A DNA stretch of 64,000 nucleotides from CAZOJJ01 sp964580105 (GCA_964580105.1 CAZOJJ010000006.1:33326-97325), one strand, 5' to 3'; numbered from the stretch's first letter, positions 1 through 8,464 are shown. Notes: generated by a model from the sequence alone, not told the origin. A program made the numbers and translations.

Positions 1-815
1 TCGGCGTCCTTCGGGAGGTAGCTCGCGTAGGCCGTCATGGTGCCGAGGCCGAGCGAGAGGGAGAAGAACATCTGCGCGAAGGCGCCCTGCCACACGTTCA
101 CGTCCATGATCCCGTCCATGTTCGGCGTGAAGAGGTAGAGCACGCCGTCAACGCCGCCGGGCAGCGTGAGGCCGCGCACGATGAGGACGACCATGAACAG
201 CCACATCAGGGGGACGAACACGCGCACCATTGCTTCGATGGTCTTCGTCCCCCGCCAGAGGAAGACGATCGTCATCGCCCAGATGGCCGCCACGGCGAGC
301 ATCGGCCACCACGAAGCGATCATCCCGAAGAAGTACACCGTCGCGTTCGGCCCGGCCGTCGGCTCGGCCATCCCCTCGAACGCCGGGGCCGCCGCGGGCT
401 CCGTCAGCAGCCCGCCGAAGGCGCCGAAGAGCATCGAGAGCGCCCACCCGAGGATGGTGATGTAGTACATCGTGATGAACAGCGCGCTCGAGAGGCTCCA
501 CCACCCCACGTACTCCCCCCGCTTCCCGACGAGCCGCCGCAGCGCCAGCGGGAACGACTGCCCGGTCATCGTGCCGAGCGAGAACTCCACGATCATCACC
601 GGGATGCCGAGAACGAACAGCGCGATGAAGTACGGGAGGTAGAACGCGCCGCCGCCGTACTGGTAGGCGTTCGAGGCGAAGAAGACGATGTTGCCCAGCC
701 CGATGGCGGAGCCGGACGCGGCGAGGATGAAGCCGAGCTTGGACTTCCACGCGCCCCGGTTGCCGTCGATGTGTTCGGCGATGGGGTCGGCGGGATGGGG
801 ACGGGGGTCAGCCAC
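1..815 (-). CDS. Neurotransmitter:sodium symporter family transporter (C-terminus cut off by window edge)
   Basis: Na+-coupled uptake of an amino acid or similar small solute across the inner membrane. Only the N-terminal 271 residues are inside the window. The first helix follows the NSS pattern (SAIGLGN, then YGGGAF and GIPVMIVEFSLG), and a later helix has FAQMFFSLSLGLGTM followed by YASYLPKD, as in LeuT relatives. The GTG at 815 is the first plausible start and gives a short cytosolic tail before helix 1. The LeuT position-30 arginine of the extracellular gate is Phe45 here (NIVFFA instead of NFLRFP), while Asn42 of the sodium site is kept. Substrate cannot be told from sequence. It is the first gene of a minus-strand unit with its own promoter-like motif. 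Confidence 0.9.
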   Translation of the reverse strand, partial: MADPRPHPADPIAEHIDGNRGAWKSKLGFILAASGSAIGLGNIVFFASNAYQYGGGAFYLPYFIALFVLGIPVMIVEFSLGTMTGQSFPLALRRLVGKRGEYVGWWSLSSALFITMYYITILGWALSMLFGAFGGLLTEPAAAPAFEGMAEPTAGPNATVYFFGMIASWWPMLAVAAIWAMTIVFLWRGTKTIEAMVRVFVPLMWLFMVVLIVRGLTLPGGVDGVLYLFTPNMDGIMDVNVWQGAFAQMFFSLSLGLGTMTAYASYLPKDA

Positions 816-863
816 GGGCGCAGAATGAAGGTGGGAAGGGGGATGAAGCCGCGGTGAAGCGGC

Positions 864-872
864 CGGAAGCTA
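864..872 (-). promoter_or_regulatory. Candidate -7 promoter element TAGCTTCCG
   Basis: Reads TAGCTTCCG; its first T is 57 bases before the symporter GTG. This is one of 24 operon-head sites in the window that share TA at positions 1-2 and TT at positions 5-6, close to the Bacteroidota -7 box TAnnTTTG. No clear -33 partner is visible. Confidence 0.45.
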
Positions 873-926
873 CGGAGGCGACGGGAAACTTGACAGCGAG
901 GGCGGGCAGCGGCTCACGGAGCGCCG

Positions 927-1799
927 TCACCGCGCTCCGTGAGCCGGCCGCAGGCCGAGGTCGGCGAGCACGGCGTGGAGGACGCCGAGGCGGGCCGCCT
1001 GCATGTCGAACCCGGCCGCCTCGGGCGTGACGTTGAGGGCGTAGACCCAGGCGCCGTCGCCACGCTCGATCCAGCCCACGATCCAGCCGATCTCGTTGGC
1101 GCGCTCGTCGCCCACCCAGTCCCAGCCCGTCTTGCCGTAGAGGCGGTGGGCGTCGGATCCTTCGAGGAGCAGGATCTCACGGACGGCCGCCTGCACCTCG
1201 GGCCGGAAGGCGAGCTCGCCGCGCCGGAGCCGGTCCACGAAGGCGACCTGCTCGTCGGCCGAGATCGTGAGGCCCTGGCCGAGCCAGAACGTCGTCAGCG
1301 AGTCGCCGACGACGTTGTTGCCGTAGGGCTCGCGGGCGAAGGCCGCGTGATAGCCTTCCGCGCCGATTCGCCGGGCCAGCTCCTGGTAGAGCCAGACGGC
1401 CGAGGCCGCGATGCCGGTGCGGATCGAGTGGTCGCGGTTCCACGCTTCGATCCCCCGGTCCACGCCGTCCCACGCGAACACCGAGTCCACGTCCGGCACG
1501 ACGCCGGTTTCGAGGGCGACGAGGCTGTTGTAGATCTTGAACGTAGACGCGGGCACGAACCGCTCGGCCGCCCGCTCGGGGTTGTGGATGTGCCGCTGCC
1601 GCGTCAGCGCATCGAGGACGACCACGGTGCCGACGCCGCCGTAGCGCTCGAAGTGCGCGCCCCAGTCCGGGCGGAGGGAGTCGGCGCGGGGGGAGGCGGT
1701 CTGCACGGGGTCGGTCTGCACGGGGTCGGTCTGCGCGGGGTCGGTCGCCGGGGCGCAGCCGGTGAGGAGGAGCAGGGCGAGGGGGAACAGGGCGCGCAT
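927..1799 (-). CDS. Class D (OXA-type) beta-lactamase, lipoprotein
   Basis: Serine beta-lactamase that hydrolyses penicillin-type antibiotics in the periplasm. All class D landmarks are present: STFK at 85-88 (nucleophile Ser85, Lys88 expected to be carbamylated), SAV at 133-135, YGN at 159-161, WLGQGLTIS from 172, and KTG at 223-225. The N-terminus is a lipoprotein signal with lipobox LLLTGC (Cys15), so the enzyme is probably membrane-anchored. Residues about 20-34 are a 5-residue repeat (DPVQT-like), a flexible linker encoded by a 15-base tandem repeat. Length 290 aa is slightly above the OXA norm because of this linker. No regulator or mobile element is adjacent, so it looks like a resident chromosomal gene. 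Spectrum cannot be predicted. Confidence 0.93.
   Translation of the reverse strand: MRALFPLALLLLTGCAPATDPAQTDPVQTDPVQTASPRADSLRPDWGAHFERYGGVGTVVVLDALTRQRHIHNPERAAERFVPASTFKIYNSLVALETGVVPDVDSVFAWDGVDRGIEAWNRDHSIRTGIAASAVWLYQELARRIGAEGYHAAFAREPYGNNVVGDSLTTFWLGQGLTISADEQVAFVDRLRRGELAFRPEVQAAVREILLLEGSDAHRLYGKTGWDWVGDERANEIGWIVGWIERGDGAWVYALNVTPEAAGFDMQAARLGVLHAVLADLGLRPAHGAR
1698..1742. repeat. 15-base tandem repeat, 3 copies, inside the beta-lactamase gene
   Basis: Three head-to-tail copies of GGTCTGCACGGGGTC (third with one change). On the coding strand they spell a DPVQT/DPAQT linker after the lipidated cysteine. In-frame unit length means copy number can change without breaking the gene. 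Confidence 0.9.
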
Positions 1800-1824
1800 G
1801 GAGGGAGCCGGGCGGAGAAGTGCG

Positions 1825-1833
1825 AAAAAGATA
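1825..1833 (-). promoter_or_regulatory. Candidate -7 element TATCTTTTT
   Basis: First T is 34 bases before the beta-lactamase start; matches the TAnnTT core. Confidence 0.4.
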
Positions 1834-1893
1834 GCACACGGGCATCGCGCCGGGTGCGTGCGCGTCCGGCCGCTCCGGGAAGGGGAGCCGCAT

Positions 1894-1950
1894 CCCCGAA
1901 CCTCCTACTCTTCCCCGAACCTCCTACTCTTCCCCGAACCTCCTACTCTT
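1894..1950. repeat. 19-base tandem repeat, 3 perfect copies
   Basis: Unit CCCCGAACCTCCTACTCTT repeated exactly three times (1894, 1913, 1932). The last copy contains the end of the CorC/GldE-like gene. On the minus strand each unit carries GAGTAGGAGG, so the TAG stop is present in every copy and the protein C-terminus is protected from repeat slippage. Confidence 0.95.
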
Positions 1951-3331
1951 CCTCGGCCGTCTCGGGCAGCGGAAGCAGCGTCACCAGCACCTCCTTGATC
2001 CGGTTCTGGTCCACGGCCTCGACGGTCAGCTTCAGCCGCTCGTAGGCCACCTCGTCGCCGGGGGAGGGGACTTCGCCGGTGAGGTGGAAGATGAGGCCGC
2101 CGAGCGTCTCGAAGTCGAACGCGTCCGTGTCGAGCTCGATGCCGAGCGCCTCGGCGAGGTCGTCGAGGTCAATGCGGGCTTGGACGCGCCAGGTGTCCGG
2201 CCCGGCGGCCTCCAGGAGCGTCTCGTTCGGCTCGTCGAGCTCGTCGCGGATCTCGCCGACGACCTCTTCGAGGAGGTCTTCGAGCGTGACGAGGCCGGCC
2301 GTGCCGCCGTACTCGTCCACGACGATGGCCATGTGCGTGTTGTGCGCCTGGAAGTCGGCGAGCATGTCGTCGAGCTTCTTCGAGTGCGGCACGAAGCGGG
2401 GCTGGCGGGCGAGCGCGCTCCAGTCCACACGGCCCGCCTCGGGCGCGCGCGCGGGGTGGCCGTTGCCGAGGAAGGGCAGGAGGTCCTTCGCGTAGACGAC
2501 GCCGAGGATGTGGTCGAGGTGGTCGCGGTAGAGGGGGAAGCGGGAGTGGCCGGACTCTCGGATGAGCGCGAGGGCTTCGTCGAGCGTGGCCGTCTCCGGC
2601 AGCGCGATCATGTCCACCCGGCTGACCATGACCTCGCGGACGGTCGTCTCGCCGAACTCCAGGATGGAGTGGATCAGCGCGCGCTCGTCCTCTTCGAGGG
2701 AGCCGTGCGCCTCGCCCACCTCGGCCATCGTTTTGAGGTCCTCCGACGAGAGCGGCTCCGAGGGCCGGTGCATCCGGGCCTGGATCCAGGCCGCCCCGCG
2801 GGCGAGCGTGTTCGAGACCGGGTGCAGCAGCCGGGCCAGCGGGTAGAGCACCCGCGTCACGCCGCGCGCGAAGGCCTCCGGCTTCCGCGACGCCGTCACC
2901 TTCGGCGCGATCTCGCTCACGACGAGGAGGACGAACGTGAGCGCCACCATCTGCACCAGCAGCGCCGTCGTCTCGCTCCACGCCAGCACGACGGCCGCCT
3001 CCAGCGTCAGCATCGTCGCCAGCACGGCCGCGCCGACGTTGACGAGCGTGTTGAGGATGAGGATGGAGTTGAGGAGCGAGCGGGGGTGCTCCAGCAGCCA
3101 GCGCACGCGGTGGGCCGTCCGGCTCGTCTCGTTGCCGAGGGCCTCGCGGGCGGCCGGCGAGAGCGAGAAGAAGGCGACCTCGGAGCCCGAGAACAGCGCC
3201 GAGCACGTCAGGAGCACGGCGAGGGTGCCGAGATAGGCGACCGTCTCCAGCGGGCCGATGAGCGCCAGGGGCGACGTTCCCGCAAGGGCGTCTGGGAGGC
3301 CCGCGAGGGCCGGACTAGAGGCAGGGTCCAA
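1943..3331 (-). CDS. CorC/HlyC-family CNNM transmembrane protein with CBS pair (GldE-like)
   Basis: Membrane protein of the hemolysin C/CorC group. Order: N-terminal CNNM domain with about four hydrophobic segments (residues about 25-190, with the family-typical SGSEVAFFSLS near 49-59 and SEIAPK), a CBS pair (about 220-350, including VVDEYGGTAGLVTLEDLLEE), and a C-terminal CorC_HlyC domain (about 370-455). Members are linked to Mg2+/Co2+ efflux or, in Bacteroidota, to gliding and type IX secretion as GldE. It lies directly downstream of ssb, the order in which gldE is found in Flavobacterium, so I favour a GldE-type role; this is context inference. The 462 aa length is normal. The stop codon lies in a 19-base tandem repeat. 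Confidence 0.88.
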   Translation of the reverse strand: MDPASSPALAGLPDALAGTSPLALIGPLETVAYLGTLAVLLTCSALFSGSEVAFFSLSPAAREALGNETSRTAHRVRWLLEHPRSLLNSILILNTLVNVGAAVLATMLTLEAAVVLAWSETTALLVQMVALTFVLLVVSEIAPKVTASRKPEAFARGVTRVLYPLARLLHPVSNTLARGAAWIQARMHRPSEPLSSEDLKTMAEVGEAHGSLEEDERALIHSILEFGETTVREVMVSRVDMIALPETATLDEALALIRESGHSRFPLYRDHLDHILGVVYAKDLLPFLGNGHPARAPEAGRVDWSALARQPRFVPHSKKLDDMLADFQAHNTHMAIVVDEYGGTAGLVTLEDLLEEVVGEIRDELDEPNETLLEAAGPDTWRVQARIDLDDLAEALGIELDTDAFDFETLGGLIFHLTGEVPSPGDEVAYERLKLTVEAVDQNRIKEVLVTLLPLPETAEEE

Positions 3332-3363
3332 GGAGGGCGGGGAGGGCTCGACGCACCGGGTGC

Positions 3364-3372
3364 CGAAATATA
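3364..3372 (-). promoter_or_regulatory. Candidate -7 element TATATTTCG
   Basis: First T is 41 bases before the CorC/GldE-like start. It is one of the closest matches to TAnnTTTG and suggests the gene is transcribed separately from ssb. Confidence 0.45.
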
Positions 3373-3460
3373 CACGACGAAGCCGGTCGGGTGCCGCCCC
3401 GAACGAGCGCGGGGCGACCCCCGAGAGGGCCGCCCCGCCGAGGCGCGCGTGCGCGCGGAC

Positions 3461-3952
3461 TCAGAACGGCAGGTCGTCGTCCGGCTCGAAGGCGTAGTCG
3501 TCGTTCTGCGCCGCCGGCTGGGCCTTCTGGGGCCGCTGCGGCTGGGAGCGCTGCGGACGCTGCTGCTGCGGGCGCGACTGGTCGAAGTCGTAGCCGCCGC
3601 CGCTGCCACCGTCGCCAGGGCCGCCGAGCATCTGCATCTCGCGGGCCTTGATCTCGGTGGTGTACTTCGTGTTGCCGTCCTGGTCCTCCCACTGGCGGGT
3701 CTGGAGCGAGCCCTCGATGTAGACCTGACGGCCCTTCTTGAGGTACTCGGCGCAGATCTCGGCCAGGCGGTCCCAGGCGACGACCCGGTGCCATTCGGTC
3801 TTCTCGACGAGGTTGCCCTCCCGGTCCTTGTAGGACTCGTTCGTGGCGACGTTGAAGTTGCAGACGGCCGTGCCGCTGCCGGTGTAGCGCAGCTCGGGGT
3901 CCGCCCCGAGGTTGCCGACGAGAATGACCTTGTTAACTCCGCGGCTTGCCAT
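3461..3952 (-). CDS. ssb: Single-stranded DNA-binding protein
   Basis: Binds single-stranded DNA in replication, repair and recombination. Residues 1-105 are the OB fold (NKVILVGNLGADPELRYTG, WHRVVAWDRLAEICAEYLKKG). A Gly/Gln/Pro-rich linker follows, and the C-terminus ends in the acidic tip DDDLPF that recruits partner proteins. The start at 3952 is chosen because MASRGVNKVIL is the family N-terminus; a longer upstream reading frame (to 4063) adds 37 unrelated residues. Length 163 aa is typical. The long spacer before mazG contains an AT-rich stretch that may hold divergent promoters. Confidence 0.96.
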   Translation of the reverse strand: MASRGVNKVILVGNLGADPELRYTGSGTAVCNFNVATNESYKDREGNLVEKTEWHRVVAWDRLAEICAEYLKKGRQVYIEGSLQTRQWEDQDGNTKYTTEIKAREMQMLGGPGDGGSGGGYDFDQSRPQQQRPQRSQPQRPQKAQPAAQNDDYAFEPDDDLPF

Positions 3953-4098
3953 AGTAGGCCTCCGTATAGGGTTGGTACATGAATCCGCCAAGCCGGCGTC
4001 CGAGCGGAGGTGCTGCGGGGTCGGCTGGCTGTCCGGTAGCAGTATAGACACCCTCGCGGGCACACGTCTAACCGCGGTCGTAAAATATTGCGGCGCGG

Positions 4099-4977
4099 AT
4101 GCCAGCCGTGTGTCACTGCCTAGCGATCTCCAACCCCTTCTTTTCCGTGGACACCGACGCTCTGGGCTTGACCGCCGCCGACCGCGCCGCCGCGCACGCC
4201 GACCTCTACGCCGACTTCGTCGCCGTCGTGCGGCGGCTGCGCCGGGAGTGCCCGTGGGACCGCGAGCAGACCCACGACTCCGTCAAGCACCTCACCATCG
4301 AGGAGGCCTTCGAACTCGTCCACGCCATCGACGAGGGGGACGCCGAGGCGACCAAGAAGGAACTGGGCGACCTCTTCCTCCACGTCCTCTTCCACGCGCA
4401 CATCGCCGAGACGGAAGGGGCGTTCACGATCCGCGACGTGATGGAGGCCGAGGTGGCGAAGCTCGTGCGCCGCCACCCGCACGTGTTCGGCGAGGCGGCC
4501 GTCTCCGGCACGAGCGAGGTGTTGCGGAACTGGGAGGCCATCAAACAGGCCGAGCGCCGGGAGGAAGGCGCCGCACCGTCGGTCCTCGACGGCGTCGCGG
4601 AAGCGATGCCGGCGCTGCTCCGCGCCGAGCGGGTGCAGGAGAAGGCCGCCGCCGTGGGCTTCGACTTTCCTTCGGCCGGCGAGGCCTGGGCGAAGGTGGA
4701 CGAGGAGATCGGCGAACTGCACCGGCTCGTCGAGGCCGGCGCCGAGGCGGAGGCGCTGGAGGACGAGTTCGGCGACGTGCTCTTCGCGCTCGTCAACTAC
4801 GCGCGGTTCGTCGGCGTCGTGCCGGAGAACGCGCTGCGGCGGACGCTCGGCAAGTTCACGCGGCGGTTCCGCCACGTCGAGGCCCGCCTCGGCGCCGCCG
4901 GGCGAACCCCCGATGACGCCTCGCTCGCGGAGATGGACGCGCTCTGGGACGAGGCCAAAGCGAGCGAACGGCCCTGA
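4099..4977 (+). CDS. mazG: Nucleoside triphosphate pyrophosphohydrolase MazG
   Basis: Hydrolyses (d)NTPs to NMP and PPi, a house-cleaning role. It has the two tandem MazG repeats: first with CPWDREQTHDSVKHLTIEEAFEL and GDLFLHVLFHAHIAE, second with VDEEIGEL and LEDEFGDVLFALVNYAR (the EExxE/ExxD metal-binding pattern in both). The first about 16 residues after the ATG at 4099 do not look like the family, and a TAAAAT box sits at 4081-4086, so the real start may be the GTG at 4147. Expected length is about 265-275 aa. The K+ channel gene follows after 20 bases. Confidence 0.92.
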   Translation: MPAVCHCLAISNPFFSVDTDALGLTAADRAAAHADLYADFVAVVRRLRRECPWDREQTHDSVKHLTIEEAFELVHAIDEGDAEATKKELGDLFLHVLFHAHIAETEGAFTIRDVMEAEVAKLVRRHPHVFGEAAVSGTSEVLRNWEAIKQAERREEGAAPSVLDGVAEAMPALLRAERVQEKAAAVGFDFPSAGEAWAKVDEEIGELHRLVEAGAEAEALEDEFGDVLFALVNYARFVGVVPENALRRTLGKFTRRFRHVEARLGAAGRTPDDASLAEMDALWDEAKASERP

Positions 4978-4984
4978 CTTCGGG

Positions 4985-4993
4985 TAGCTTGCG
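4985..4993 (+). promoter_or_regulatory. Candidate -7 element TAGCTTGCG just before an ATG
   Basis: First T is only 13 bases before the ATG at 4998 and the site follows the mazG stop. If used, transcription would begin at about the start codon and give a leaderless mRNA. Confidence 0.4.
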
Positions 4994-4997
4994 CCCC

Positions 4998-6692
4998 ATG
5001 AAGCTGCTCGGTACCCAGCTCTCGTACTTCCTCCGCGAGCCCGACGCCCGGCGCAACCTGCGCACGCTGTGGAAGCTGCTCGCCGCCTCGGCCGTGGTCG
5101 TGGCCCTGTTCGCGGTGCTCTTCCACCTCATCATGCTCTTCGAGGGCCGGGAGCACTCGTGGCTGACCGGGCTCTACTGGACGCTCACGGTGATGAGCAC
5201 GCTCGGCTTCGGGGACATCACGTTCCAGAGCGACCTCGGGCGGACCTTCAGCATCGTCGTGCTCGTCACGGGGATCGTGCTGTTGCTGGTGGTGCTCCCC
5301 TTCGCCTTCATCCGGTTCTTCTATGCGCCCTGGCTGGAGGCCCGCGTGCGGCTGCGCGCCCCGCGCGGCGTGGACGAGGAGACCGAGGGGCACGTGGTCA
5401 TTTGCGAGCCCGACGCCGTCGGGCGGGCGCTGGCTCACCGGCTCGACGAGCGGGAGGAGCCCTACGTGGTGATCGAGACGGACCCGCTGCGGGCCGTCGA
5501 GCTCTACAACGACCGTGTCTCCGTGGCGATGGGCATCCCGGACGACCCCGAGTTCCTCCGCCGCCTCCGGGTGGGCCACGCCCGCCTCGTCTTCGCCAAC
5601 CGCGAGGACACCGTCAACGCGAGCATCGCGCTGACCGTGCGCGAAGTGGCCCCCGAGGTGCCCATCGTCGCCACCGCCTCGCGGCAGGAGTCCGTAGACG
5701 TGCTGGAGCTGTGTGGGGCCAACGAGGTGCTCCCGCTCAAGCAGTGGCTCGGCGAGCAACTCGCCTCCCGCGTGGACGCCCTGCACGCCCAGACCCACGT
5801 GGTCGGACGCTACCGCGACCTCCTCCTCGCCGAGCTTCCCGTCCGGCACACCCCGCTGGCCGGGAAGACGGTCCGCGAGACGAAGCTGCGCGAGAACGTC
5901 GGCGTCAGCATCGTCGGCGTGTGGGAGCGGGGGCAGCTCCGCCCGGCCCGGCCGGACAGCCCGCTCACCGACGCCAGCGTCGTCGTCGTCACCGGCACGC
6001 GCGCCCAGCTCGACGTGCTCGACGACCTGCTGTTGATCTACGACTTCAACCCGAACCCGGTGCTCGTCGTCGGGGCGGGGAAGGTGGGGCAGGCGGCGGC
6101 CCGCATGCTCCGGGAAAAGGAGGTGCCCGTGCACGTGGTCGAACGAGACCCGGCCGCCGCCGCCCAGCTCGACGCCGACGTGCCGGTGTTCGCCGGGGAC
6201 GCGGCCGACTACGCGCTGCTCCGCGAGGCCGGCATCGAGGCGGCCCCCGCCGTCGTGCTCACCACGCACGACGACGCCATGAACATCTACCTCGCCGCCT
6301 ACTGCCGCCGGCTCAACCCGGGCGTCCGCATCGTCAGCCGCATCACCTACGGGCGCAACGTGGAGGCCATCCACCGCGCCGGGGCCGACTTCGCCCTGAG
6401 CTACACCTCCCTCGGCGTCGCCGCCGTGACGGCCCGCCTCGACGAGCGGGAGCTGACGGTGATCGGCGGTGGGCTCGACCTCGCGACGCTGCCGCTGCCG
6501 CGCCGGCTCGCCGGGCGGACGCTGGCCGAGAGCGGGATCGGCGCGCGCACGGGGCTCCTCGTGCTCGCCGTGCAGCGCGACGGCGAGGTCGTCACGAACC
6601 CCACCGCCGGGACGCGCCTGGAGCGCGGCGCCGAGCTGGTCGTGCTCGGCGACGAGGAGCAGCGCCGCCGGTTCGTCGAGCTCTACGCGTAG
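4998..6692 (+). CDS. Two-helix potassium channel with tandem RCK (TrkA-N/TrkA-C) domains
   Basis: Ligand-gated K+ channel subunit in the inner membrane. Helix 1 about 28-49, pore loop with selectivity filter TLGFGD (68-73), helix 2 about 83-108. Four cytosolic half-domains follow: RCK-N1 (about 125-250), RCK-C1 (about 265-340), RCK-N2 (about 350-465) and RCK-C2 (about 480-564). RCK-N2 has the nucleotide-binding VVGAGKVG; the same place in RCK-N1 reads VVICEPDAVG and lacks the glycine motif. The architecture resembles GsuK-type channels, where one subunit carries both halves of a gating ring. The ATG at 4998 is preferred over an in-frame TTG at 4989. The ligand is unknown. Confidence 0.93.
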   Translation: MKLLGTQLSYFLREPDARRNLRTLWKLLAASAVVVALFAVLFHLIMLFEGREHSWLTGLYWTLTVMSTLGFGDITFQSDLGRTFSIVVLVTGIVLLLVVLPFAFIRFFYAPWLEARVRLRAPRGVDEETEGHVVICEPDAVGRALAHRLDEREEPYVVIETDPLRAVELYNDRVSVAMGIPDDPEFLRRLRVGHARLVFANREDTVNASIALTVREVAPEVPIVATASRQESVDVLELCGANEVLPLKQWLGEQLASRVDALHAQTHVVGRYRDLLLAELPVRHTPLAGKTVRETKLRENVGVSIVGVWERGQLRPARPDSPLTDASVVVVTGTRAQLDVLDDLLLIYDFNPNPVLVVGAGKVGQAAARMLREKEVPVHVVERDPAAAAQLDADVPVFAGDAADYALLREAGIEAAPAVVLTTHDDAMNIYLAAYCRRLNPGVRIVSRITYGRNVEAIHRAGADFALSYTSLGVAAVTARLDERELTVIGGGLDLATLPLPRRLAGRTLAESGIGARTGLLVLAVQRDGEVVTNPTAGTRLERGAELVVLGDEEQRRRFVELYA

Positions 6693-6766
6693 CCGGGCCG
6701 CCTCGGGCCTTGCAGCGGCCCGCTCCCTATCGACCCTATCGAAGTGGGCCCCCTTCGTATGGTGCG

Positions 6767-6775
6767 TAGATTGAG
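6767..6775 (+). promoter_or_regulatory. Candidate -7 element TAGATTGAG upstream of hutU
   Basis: First T is 33 bases before the hutU ATG. It probably drives the hutU-hutH unit. Confidence 0.4.
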
Positions 6776-6799
6776 ACCCCGTCCCCATCACGTATCCCC

Positions 6800-8464
6800 A
6801 TGCAGGTCGAAGCCCCCACCGTCCGCGCACCGCGCGGCCCCCGCCTCTCGTGCAAGGGCTGGCACCAGGAAGCCGCCCTCCGCATGCTCATGAACAACCT
6901 CGACCCCGAGGTGGCCGAGCGGCCCGACGCGCTCATCGTCTACGGCGGCTCCGGCAAGGCCGCGCGGAGCTGGGAGGCCTACCACACGATCGTCGAAACC
7001 CTCCGTCGCCTGGAGAACGACGAGACGCTGCTCGTCCAGAGCGGCAAGCCCGTCGGCGTCTTCCGCACGCACGACCAGGCCCCGCGCGTGCTCATCGCCA
7101 ACGGCCACCTCGTCCCGAAGTGGGGGACGTGGGACGAGTTCCGCCGCCTCGAAGCCCTCGGGCTCACGATGTACGGCCAGATGACGGCGGGCTCGTGGAT
7201 CTACATCGGCACGCAGGGCATCCTGCAGGGGACCTACGAGACGTTCGCCGCGTGCGCCGAGAAGCACTTCGGCGGCTCGCTCGCCGGCCGGCTCGTCGTC
7301 ACCGCCGGCCTCGGCGGGATGGGCGGCGCCCAGCCGCTCGCCGCCACGATGAACGGGGCCGCCTTCCTCGGTGTGGACGTGGACCCCGAGCGCATCCGCC
7401 GCCGCGTGGACACCGGCTACTGCGACCGCCTGGAGACCGACCTCGATGCCGCGCTCGACGCCGTGCTCGCGGCGAAGGCGAAGGGCGAGGCCCTCTCGGT
7501 CGGCCTCGTCGGCAACGCGGCCGAGGTGATGCCCGAACTCGTCCGTCGCGGCGTCGAGGTGGACGTGGTGACGGACCAGACGAGCGCGCACGACCTCCGC
7601 GTGGGCTACATCCCCGCCGGCTACGACCTCGACGCCGCCGCCGCCTTCCGCGCGGCCGACCCGGAGGCCTACGACCAGGCCGTCCTCGACTCGATGCAGG
7701 CGCACGTCCGCGCCCTCCTCGCGATGCAGGACGCCGGGGCCGTCGCCTTCGACTACGGCAACAACCTGCGCGGGCAGGTGGCCGACCACCGGGGCATGGC
7801 CGAGGCGTTCCGCATCCCCGGCTTCGTGCCCGAGTTCATCCGCCCCCTCTTCTGCAAGGGCTCCGGCCCCTTCCGCTGGGCCGCCCTCTCCGGCAACCCG
7901 GCCGACATCGCCGCGACCGACGACGCCATCCTCGACCTCTTCCCGCACAAGGAGCCGCTGGCGCGGTGGATCCGGATGGCCCGCGAGAAGGTGCACTTCC
8001 AGGGCCTCCCGGCGCGGATCTGCTGGCTCGAATACGGCGAGCGCGCCGAGGCCGGCGCGCGGTTCAACTGGCTCGTCCAGAAGGGGATGGTGGACGCCCC
8101 GCTGGTCATCGGGCGCGACCACCTCGACACGGGCTCCGTCGCCTCCCCGAACCGCGAGACGGAGGCGATGAAGGACGGCTCGGACGCGATTGCGGACTGG
8201 CCGCTGCTCAACGCGATGCTCAACACGGCCTGCGGCGCCTCGTGGGTGAGCCTCCACCACGGCGGCGGCGTCGGCATCGGGTACTCCATTCACGCCGGGA
8301 TGGTGACCGTCGCCGACGGCACCGAGGCGGGCGGGGCGCGCCTCCAGCGCGTCCTCACGGCCGACCCCGGCACCGGCGTCATGCGCCACGCCGACGCGGG
8401 CTACGACCTCGCCGTGGAGACGGCCAACGAGCGCGGCGTGGACCTCCCGATGATCAACGGCTGA
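6800..8464 (+). CDS. hutU: Urocanate hydratase
   Basis: Second step of histidine breakdown: converts urocanate to 4-imidazolone-5-propanoate using tightly bound NAD+ as electrophile. The 554 aa length and sequence are typical: YGGSGKAARSWEAY near the N-terminus, Rossmann-type TAGLGGMGGAQP, DYGNNLRGQ, and the active-site segment PARICWLEYGERA with conserved Cys408. The C-terminal GGGVGIGYSIHAGMV is also diagnostic. hutH starts 12 bases downstream, so the two are co-transcribed. No hutC repressor is visible, so regulation is unknown. Confidence 0.98.
   Translation: MQVEAPTVRAPRGPRLSCKGWHQEAALRMLMNNLDPEVAERPDALIVYGGSGKAARSWEAYHTIVETLRRLENDETLLVQSGKPVGVFRTHDQAPRVLIANGHLVPKWGTWDEFRRLEALGLTMYGQMTAGSWIYIGTQGILQGTYETFAACAEKHFGGSLAGRLVVTAGLGGMGGAQPLAATMNGAAFLGVDVDPERIRRRVDTGYCDRLETDLDAALDAVLAAKAKGEALSVGLVGNAAEVMPELVRRGVEVDVVTDQTSAHDLRVGYIPAGYDLDAAAAFRAADPEAYDQAVLDSMQAHVRALLAMQDAGAVAFDYGNNLRGQVADHRGMAEAFRIPGFVPEFIRPLFCKGSGPFRWAALSGNPADIAATDDAILDLFPHKEPLARWIRMAREKVHFQGLPARICWLEYGERAEAGARFNWLVQKGMVDAPLVIGRDHLDTGSVASPNRETEAMKDGSDAIADWPLLNAMLNTACGASWVSLHHGGGVGIGYSIHAGMVTVADGTEAGGARLQRVLTADPGTGVMRHADAGYDLAVETANERGVDLPMING

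Noticed and set aside
148..750. Arg-rich 200-residue minus-strand reading frame
   Set aside because: Overlaps the symporter in another frame; high GC content opens long spurious frames. The in-frame symporter has clear family motifs. The same holds for many Arg/Ala/Pro-rich frames elsewhere.
4989..4997. TTG start for the K+ channel
   Set aside because: An ATG three codons later fits the spacing to the promoter-like motif and the domain start.
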